A stretch of DNA of 11,279 bases from Chloroflexota bacterium. GTDB lineage: Bacteria; Chloroflexota; Dehalococcoidia; DSTF01; RBG-16-68-14. Positions 7,273 through 11,279 of this stretch are shown piece by piece. The stretch covers positions 1-11,279 of the forward strand of contig JADFNZ010000050.1 in NCBI GenBank assembly GCA_022563135.1, written 5' to 3'. Positions within the stretch are counted from its first letter, which is position 1, and the number at the start of each line of letters is the position of its first letter. The notes beneath the pieces were generated by a model. That model had not been told where the DNA came from, made no database searches, and saw only the letters and a list, made by a program, of their open reading frames with translations. Position numbers and translations under genes: made by a program.

Positions 7273-8412
7273 ATGGCACACGACCTCCTCAGCGACGAGC
7301 ACCGGCTTCTGCGTGACACCGTGCTCGCTTTCGCCCGGCGCGAGCTTGGCCCCGTCGCCGCCGAGATCGACCGGAACGACGCGTTCCCGCCGGATCTGTT
7401 TCGACGGCTGGGCGAGCTCGGCATCCTGGGCGTGACCGTGCCGCGGCAGTACGGCGGCGCCGGCGCCGACCTCCTCTCCGGCGTGCTCGCTATCGAGCAG
7501 CTCGGGCGCGTCTCCGGCTCGGTCGCGCTCTCCTACGGCGCGCACGCGAATCTCTGCGTGAACACCCTCTACGTCAACGGTACGGAGGAGCAGCGACGCC
7601 AATATCTGCCGGGCCTCTGCTCGGGCGAACTGGTCGGAGCGCTGGCGATCACGGAGCCTGAGGCCGGATCGGATGCGATGGGACTACAGACGAAGGCCGT
7701 CGCCGACGGCGACGACTACCTCCTGAACGGCACGAAGACGCTGATCACCAACGGCTCCATCGCGGATGTCATCGTCCTCTACGCCAAGACCGACCCATCC
7801 GCCGGGGCGCGCGGGCTGACCGCCTTCATCATCGAGAAGGGCTTCCCCGGCTTCTCCGTGTCGAAGACGTTCGACAAGTTCGGCCACCGCGGCTCGCCGA
7901 CGGCGGAACTGCGGCTGGATGACTGCCGCACCCCGCGCGCGAACGTGCTGGGCGAGGAGAACAAGGGCGCCGCCGTGATGATGCGCGGCCTGGACATCGA
8001 GCGTATCTTCCTTGCGGGCGAGCCGCTCGGCATCGCGGAGGAGGCGCTCGCGCTCTCCATCGAGTACGCGAAACAGCGCCACCAGTTCGGCAAGCCCATC
8101 GGCAGCTTCCAGCTCATCCAGGCGAAGCTCGCCGATATGTACACACAGATCGAGGCGGCGCGCGCGCTCCTCTATCAAACCGCCGTCCTGGCCGAGACGA
8201 GCACCGTCCACAAGGAGGCGGCCGCGGCGATCCTGTTCACCGCGGAGATGGCCACGCGCGTGGCGCTGGACGCGATGCAGATCCACGGCGGCTACGGCTA
8301 CCTCAACGAGCTACCGCTGGGCCGCCTCGTGCGCGACGCGAAGCTGCTGGAGATCGGCGCCGGCACGTCCGAGATCCGGCGGCTGATCATCGGCGAGGAG
8401 CTGCTGAAGTAG
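7273..8412 (+). CDS. liuA: Isovaleryl-CoA dehydrogenase
   Basis: This FAD enzyme oxidises isovaleryl-CoA to 3-methylcrotonyl-CoA, feeding the carboxylase encoded next door; electrons go to electron-transfer flavoprotein. It is 379 residues, a normal acyl-CoA dehydrogenase length. [20 protein letters not shown] (85-104) and [12 protein letters not shown] (123-134) follow the isovaleryl-CoA dehydrogenase pattern closely. The decisive point is the catalytic base. The position used by medium-chain enzymes (the Glu of EGTSE) is alanine here (A363 in [10 protein letters not shown]), while a glutamate sits in [12 protein letters not shown] (E243), the location known for isovaleryl-CoA dehydrogenase. 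QIHGGYGY (336-343) is the usual C-terminal element. The ATG at 7273 gives a standard N-terminus; another ATG at 7269 is out of frame. No ribosome binding site is obvious. The gene is divergent from, and functionally part of, the liu operon. Confidence 0.96.
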   Translation: MAHDLLSDEHRLLRDTVLAFARRELGPVAAEIDRNDAFPPDLFRRLGELGILGVTVPRQYGGAGADLLSGVLAIEQLGRVSGSVALSYGAHANLCVNTLYVNGTEEQRRQYLPGLCSGELVGALAITEPEAGSDAMGLQTKAVADGDDYLLNGTKTLITNGSIADVIVLYAKTDPSAGARGLTAFIIEKGFPGFSVSKTFDKFGHRGSPTAELRLDDCRTPRANVLGEENKGAAVMMRGLDIERIFLAGEPLGIAEEALALSIEYAKQRHQFGKPIGSFQLIQAKLADMYTQIEAARALLYQTAVLAETSTVHKEAAAAILFTAEMATRVALDAMQIHGGYGYLNELPLGRLVRDAKLLEIGAGTSEIRRLIIGEELLK

Positions 8413-8585
8413 CCGCCTTGGCGTAACGCCGTCCTCAACGAGTACGCCACGAGCCCAACCAGTCCCCGCGCAAGGACGCCTCTATGCGCCGGGCCATATC
8501 GAATTATTAAAGCCCTGGTAACGAATGCCGTACTCAATGCGTCAAGATCACGTGGCTAGGTACTATTGGCCGTGATCGAAAAGCT
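8413..8585. other. Intergenic region between liuA and the unknown membrane gene
   Basis: No credible small gene is seen in these 173 bases. Just after the liuA stop a short imperfect palindrome, CGCCTTGGCGTAACGCC (8414-8430 region), can form alternative 4-bp hairpins but lacks a T-run, so it is at best a weak terminator. An AT-rich patch around 8496-8512 stands out from the GC-rich background. The last 40 bases carry an inverted repeat, listed separately. The region probably holds the liuA terminator and the promoter of the membrane protein/phosphatase pair. Confidence 0.45.
8546..8577 (+). promoter_or_regulatory. Inverted repeat GATCACG-N18-CGTGATC upstream of the membrane gene
   Basis: GATCACG (8546-8552) and CGTGATC (8571-8577) are perfect 7-base inverted arms separated by 18 bases, ending 8 bases before the ATG at 8586. 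The spacer contains TACTAT (8561-8566), a plausible -10 hexamer, and the left arm overlaps a CACGTG palindrome (8549-8554). The arms could be half-sites for a dimeric repressor flanking the promoter, or an RNA hairpin close to the ribosome binding site. No regulator gene is near, so which of these applies is open. Confidence 0.4.
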
Positions 8586-9986
8586 ATGACGAAAAGCCCA
8601 CTGCAGCCAGCGCCCACGACTAGCGATGCCACAACCGGCGATACGTCCTCGCCGAGGCGTAACCGCCTGCGGCTCCTCTGGCCGCCTGAGCTCTTCGCTG
8701 CGTTGCGAAGGCTCGTTCACCGCGTACGAAACGGAGGGGCAGCTCTGCGCGCCTGGGGTCAGAGCTCAGCCCACCAACTCGTTGCCGAAGGCAAGCTGGA
8801 TGAGGAAACCGCGGAGCAGGCCGTGCTCAGCATGGAGCAGCCCGCGACGTTTTCCGCCCTCGGGCATCTGGGATCGCACATCACCATCAGCCTGATTCTA
8901 TTCGGGCCGTTCGAGAACGTCGCCCGCTTCCTCTGGACGCTCTTCTTCCGACTGAAGGCGGAGGCGCTTGGCCTGGTCCTGCAAGGATCGAAAGAGGATC
9001 GTGACAGGGCGCGCAAGGTACACACGCTCACGGTAGCGCTCCTGTCCCTCATACCATTCGTAGGCATGTTCGCCTACGTGGCAGCCAAGCCCCTGAGGAA
9101 TAACCGGGCGCTGCTGGCGATCCTGTTTGACGGGGCTCTGCGAAAGCTGCCGTTCAACCTGTACCACGGTCAACACCTGGCGGTACTCACCTGCTGGCTC
9201 GCCACTTCTGGGCCGGGGCCGTCGATTAGCGCTGTTGCACGCCGGTGGTTCCCGCCACGGCCGCGGCTTCTGCTCGCCTCGGCGAGAGAGGCCCTCGCGA
9301 ACGTGAGGCCGCACTGGAAGATCGCTAGCGTGCTGCTGGCAGCGAACCTGATCGCGGTCGCCATCGCTGTGACGGCCCACGGGCTGACCGGAACGCTATC
9401 GGACACCTTCGGAGAGTTCGGAGCGCTCCAGACGCTGAAGGCGGGTGAGCTGCTCCTGGCAGGCGTGGTCGGCTACTACATCTACTCTCGCTTCTGGCGC
9501 CTTCCGAACGCCGAGCAGCGAGTCGATGCGCCGGGCAGCTTCTTTTGGATCCTCTCGGCGGGCGGATTCGTCTGGCTCGGCATCGACGACTACTTCGGCC
9601 TGCACGAGCGACTAGGTGGCGTCATCGAATCACTCTCTGGCACATCGGTGCCTCTGCTCAACAATCCAGACGACCTCATTCTTCTTGGCTATGGCATCGC
9701 CGGCCTGACGCTCGCCGTGATCTTCCTCGGCGAGCTGAGGCGGTCGCGAGCCGTGTTTCCGATCATGGCCGCGGGCGTCGGGTTTATGGCCATCTCTCAG
9801 GTGATCGATTTCTTCGCCCCGGAGCAGACGGTCTTCTCAGGACTCGAGAACCCCACCAATCTCATTGGGGCCGGGCTGCTGCTGCTCGCCTATCTCGTGA
9901 AGCTGCGCGATATCTGGGATGAGCCGCGCTTCTCCAGCCCAGGACTAGATCGGGGTGACGCAAGCGAAGCGATGACGTATAGTTGA
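8586..9986 (+). CDS. Multi-pass membrane protein of unrecognised family
   Basis: I do not recognise this 466-residue protein. The first 90 residues or so are hydrophilic and helical with basic clusters (PRRNRLRLLW near 23-32, RRLVHRVR 41-48) and the charged motif EGKLDEETAEQA (68-79). Hydrophobic segments follow at about 99-122, 146-166, 176-205, 247-269, 286-301, 318-333, 364-382, 388-406 and 423-440, so it is an integral membrane protein with seven to nine spans. It may be two joined modules: an N-terminal part ending near 210 and a C-terminal part from about 245. In the C-terminal part, DDYFGLHERLGG (334-345) places paired acids and a His-Glu at a membrane boundary, with another acidic spot at VIDFFAPE (406-413); this could be a metal or catalytic site, which is inference only. 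The ATG at 8586 is the only start after an in-frame stop at 8508. The PAP2 phosphatase follows after 30 bases, so a lipid or envelope role is plausible. Confidence 0.8.
   Translation: MTKSPLQPAPTTSDATTGDTSSPRRNRLRLLWPPELFAALRRLVHRVRNGGAALRAWGQSSAHQLVAEGKLDEETAEQAVLSMEQPATFSALGHLGSHITISLILFGPFENVARFLWTLFFRLKAEALGLVLQGSKEDRDRARKVHTLTVALLSLIPFVGMFAYVAAKPLRNNRALLAILFDGALRKLPFNLYHGQHLAVLTCWLATSGPGPSISAVARRWFPPRPRLLLASAREALANVRPHWKIASVLLAANLIAVAIAVTAHGLTGTLSDTFGEFGALQTLKAGELLLAGVVGYYIYSRFWRLPNAEQRVDAPGSFFWILSAGGFVWLGIDDYFGLHERLGGVIESLSGTSVPLLNNPDDLILLGYGIAGLTLAVIFLGELRRSRAVFPIMAAGVGFMAISQVIDFFAPEQTVFSGLENPTNLIGAGLLLLAYLVKLRDIWDEPRFSSPGLDRGDASEAMTYS
8787..8814 (+). repeat. 28-base segment repeated at 10795-10822 (copy inside membrane gene)
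   Basis: This segment encodes EGKLDEETAE in the unknown membrane protein. A second copy downstream of the PAP2 gene matches 24 of 28 bases. In the reading frame of this gene three of the four differences are third-codon positions, giving EGKLEEEAAG in the other copy. The short length means chance similarity cannot be excluded. Confidence 0.4.
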
Positions 9987-10016
9987 GCGCGGCAGGTTAT
10001 TCGAGCGGGGTAGTCC

Positions 10017-10733
10017 TTGCTGCGAGTAACGACCGCTGCCGGCCCTCTTGCCGACACACTGTTCAGCACAAGTCTAAAGCTGTGGGCGCTCTGGCTCATG
10101 GCGTTGTTCGCCGCCATCGCTCTAACCGCGTTGGCTCTCCTTGACGTCTACCCTCCGGGCGACGTGGCCCTCACACGAACGCTGCAGGCGCTGCGCCTTC
10201 CGGGGCTCGACTGGCTGAGCCGCGTCATCTACAGGATCGGGCTATCACCTATCGATCAGCTCGTCGCTCTAGCCGTGGCGGTCGCCATCGCGATCCGCAG
10301 GCGGCCGCTGATGGCAACGTTCGTGGCCGTGGCGCTGCTCGCGCGTGGGTTCGGCGGCCTGCTCAAGGAGCTGGTAGAGCGACCGCGCCCCTCGCCGTTC
10401 CTCATCGACGTTTCCGAGCGCGCGAACGGCTTTGCCTTTCCCAGCGGCCACGTCCTGGGGGCCGTGCTGCTGTGGGGTTTCATCTACTTCGCGTCAGGAG
10501 AACTGATTTCGAGCGTTCGCTGGCGCAGCTGGGTGCGCTGGACGAGCCTCTCAATCATCGCTCTCATGGGCTTCCAGCGCGTATACGCCGGCGCGCACTG
10601 GCCCAGCGATGTGCTTGGCGCATACCTGTGGGGAGGCGTCATCCTCTTCGCCCTCGTCAAGGCGCACGAGCTCTGCGGCCGTTGTCTCTTCAGTGCGGGG
10701 GCAAGAAACTGGGCGCCCATCAGGCCCAATTGA
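10017..10733 (+). CDS. PAP2-family membrane phosphatase
   Basis: This 238-residue membrane phosphatase of the type 2 phosphatidic acid phosphatase family hydrolyses lipid phosphates such as phosphatidate, undecaprenyl diphosphate or phosphatidylglycerophosphate. The three catalytic motifs are intact: K-x6-RP at K117-R124-P125 (KELVERPRP), PSGH at 142-145 and R-x5-H-x3-D at R188, H194 and D198 (RVYAGAHWPSD). Six hydrophobic segments fit the family (about 22-42, 78-94, 98-115, 146-161, 175-187, 200-215). The start is assigned to TTG at 10017: an in-frame TAG at 10011 blocks extension, the next ATG (10098) would cut into the first membrane span, and GGGG (10007-10010) lies six bases upstream as a weak ribosome binding site. 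It lies 30 bases after the unknown membrane gene in the same direction, so it is probably co-transcribed. The substrate cannot be told from sequence. Confidence 0.92.
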   Translation: MLRVTTAAGPLADTLFSTSLKLWALWLMALFAAIALTALALLDVYPPGDVALTRTLQALRLPGLDWLSRVIYRIGLSPIDQLVALAVAVAIAIRRRPLMATFVAVALLARGFGGLLKELVERPRPSPFLIDVSERANGFAFPSGHVLGAVLLWGFIYFASGELISSVRWRSWVRWTSLSIIALMGFQRVYAGAHWPSDVLGAYLWGGVILFALVKAHELCGRCLFSAGARNWAPIRPN

Positions 10734-10833
10734 CCTAAGGCCGTCCCCGCGCCAAAGCCGATCGGCCCCCTGCCAGCGGCCCGTCTATACGCACGAAGGC
10801 AAACTGGAGGAGGAAGCTGCGGGATCTCTCGCG
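10734..10833. other. Intergenic region between convergent PAP2 and desaturase genes
   Basis: This 100-base gap separates two genes that end towards each other. It contains a perfect 10-base palindrome, GCCGATCGGC (10757-10766), and several GGCC blocks able to pair locally, but no convincing hairpin with a T-run for either gene. The second copy of the 28-base EGKLDEE-coding segment occupies 10795-10822. No complete small gene was found. Confidence 0.4.
10795..10822 (+). repeat. Second copy of the 28-base segment, possible gene remnant
   Basis: This copy matches 24 of 28 bases of 8787-8814 and, read in the equivalent frame, gives EGKLEEEAAG. The similarity does not clearly continue on either side. 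No start codon or longer open frame with family-like sequence surrounds it, and the frame soon runs into the 3' end of the oppositely oriented desaturase gene. It could be a relic of a second copy of the membrane gene, or coincidence. Confidence 0.35.
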
Positions 10834-11279
10834 CTAGGCGCCGTGGGGTGTGCGTCGCAGCGGCGCGCTCACTTGGTGCAAGTACTGAAGGATCTCGATG
10901 TTCGAACGGAAGGCGCCACTCTCCGCGTAGGAGACCGCGTGCTCCTCGCAGAAGGCTCTCACGATGGGCTGAGCCTCCTTCAGCTTGTTCCTCGGCATGC
11001 TCGGAAACAGGTGATGCTCGATCTGGTAGTTGAGCCCACCATACCAAAAGTCGGCCACCGGACTCCCCGCAACGTTGCGGGTCGTCAGAACCTGCCTGCG
11101 CAAGAAGCCGATGGTGTCTTCGCCGCTGAACGTGGGCATGCCTTTGTGGTTCGGCGCAAAGACGGAGCCCATGTAGAGTCCCAACAGCGACTGGTGGACG
11201 GCAATGAAGAGCACCGCGTGCCACCAGCTAAGCGCGTAGAACAACAGGCTGAAGTAGATGGTGAAGTGGAGGATCATCA
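10834..11279 (-). CDS. Membrane fatty acid desaturase, C-terminal part
   Basis: This is the 3' portion of a gene that continues beyond the right edge of the window. About 147 residues are visible from the ATG at 11277, which is probably an internal methionine. NYQIEHHLFPSMPR is the third histidine box of membrane di-iron acyl desaturases of the linoleoyl-CoA/DesA3-like group. The preceding SVFAPNHKGMP and the hydrophobic segment before it (LLFYALSWWHAVLFIAVHQS) also fit this family. The tail, QPIVRAFCEEHAVSYAE then EILQYLHQV, is the usual C-terminal cytoplasmic end. The enzyme inserts a double bond into an acyl chain at the membrane using oxygen and an electron donor; the position of the double bond cannot be inferred. 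The first two histidine boxes would lie outside the window. It converges on the PAP2 gene. Confidence 0.9.
   Translation of the reverse strand, partial: MILHFTIYFSLLFYALSWWHAVLFIAVHQSLLGLYMGSVFAPNHKGMPTFSGEDTIGFLRRQVLTTRNVAGSPVADFWYGGLNYQIEHHLFPSMPRNKLKEAQPIVRAFCEEHAVSYAESGAFRSNIEILQYLHQVSAPLRRTPHGA

Noticed and set aside
5714..7435. 573-codon open frame on the + strand opposite liuB
   Set aside because: It is antisense to liuB, spans the divergent promoter and enters liuA in the wrong frame. Its composition is low in complexity and no motif was seen.
7165..7602. 145-codon open frame on the - strand over the liuA start, possible small regulator
   Set aside because: It is antisense to the conserved N-terminus of liuA and shows no helix-turn-helix or other domain. 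No LiuR-like regulator is supported in the window.
8414..8430. CGCCTTGGCGTAACGCC as the liuA terminator
   Set aside because: The stems are only 4 bp, mutually exclusive and lack a T-run, too weak for a separate call.
8483..8510. Tiny frame starting ATGCGCCGG in the liuA downstream region
   Set aside because: It has only eight codons, with no ribosome binding site and no sign of conservation.
10757..10766. Perfect palindrome GCCGATCGGC as a terminator or operator
   Set aside because: A 10-base GC-rich palindrome without a loop or T-run occurs easily by chance in such DNA. It is mentioned in the intergenic entry only.
10484..11224. 246-codon open frame on the - strand overlapping the PAP2 gene and the desaturase
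   Set aside because: It crosses the 3' end of PAP2 in antisense and reads the desaturase in another frame. Both real genes have diagnostic catalytic motifs.

Overview
This is a GC-rich bacterial window. It looks like a chromosomal segment of a free-living aerobic heterotroph. The gene types (an LLM-class oxidoreductase, a full leucine/isovalerate degradation set, a desaturase carrying a QIEHHLFP histidine box) would fit Actinomycetota or Chloroflexota. That placement is an impression from protein style and base composition, not a demonstrated assignment. No phage, transposase, CRISPR array or RNA gene was seen.

Left edge (1-497): the C-terminal part of a luciferase-like (LLM class) flavin-dependent oxidoreductase reads rightward. 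It ends tail-to-tail against the long leftward operon. The 30 bases between the two stop codons are almost entirely a stem-loop, probably a shared bidirectional terminator.

Centre (498-8412): this is a complete leucine/isovalerate utilisation (liu) module. Six genes run leftward with 4-8 base overlaps or a 2-base gap: liuB (methylcrotonyl-CoA carboxylase, carboxyltransferase subunit), liuC (methylglutaconyl-CoA hydratase), liuD (methylcrotonyl-CoA carboxylase, biotin carboxylase/biotin-carrier subunit), liuE (HMG-CoA lyase), and the A and B subunits of a 3-oxoacid CoA-transferase. liuA (isovaleryl-CoA dehydrogenase) is transcribed divergently from a 104-base control region holding an exact TATAAT on the leftward strand. 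Together they convert isovaleryl-CoA to 3-methylcrotonyl-CoA, 3-methylglutaconyl-CoA, HMG-CoA, then acetyl-CoA plus acetoacetate. The CoA-transferase activates acetoacetate to acetoacetyl-CoA. The upstream steps (transaminase, branched-chain keto acid dehydrogenase), the final thiolase and any regulator (LiuR type) are not in the window.

Right side (8413-11279): the theme changes to membrane and lipid genes. A 173-base intergenic stretch with a 7-bp inverted repeat leads into a 466-residue multi-pass membrane protein of unrecognised family. A PAP2-type lipid phosphatase follows 30 bases later, probably in the same transcript. A convergent, truncated membrane fatty acid desaturase closes the window. 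Between the phosphatase and the desaturase lies a 28-base segment closely matching part of the unknown membrane gene.

Most of the window is well-understood metabolism. The least explained parts are the 466-residue membrane protein with its paired phosphatase, its upstream inverted repeat, and the duplicated 28-base segment. I did not find convincing evidence of a new biological system.
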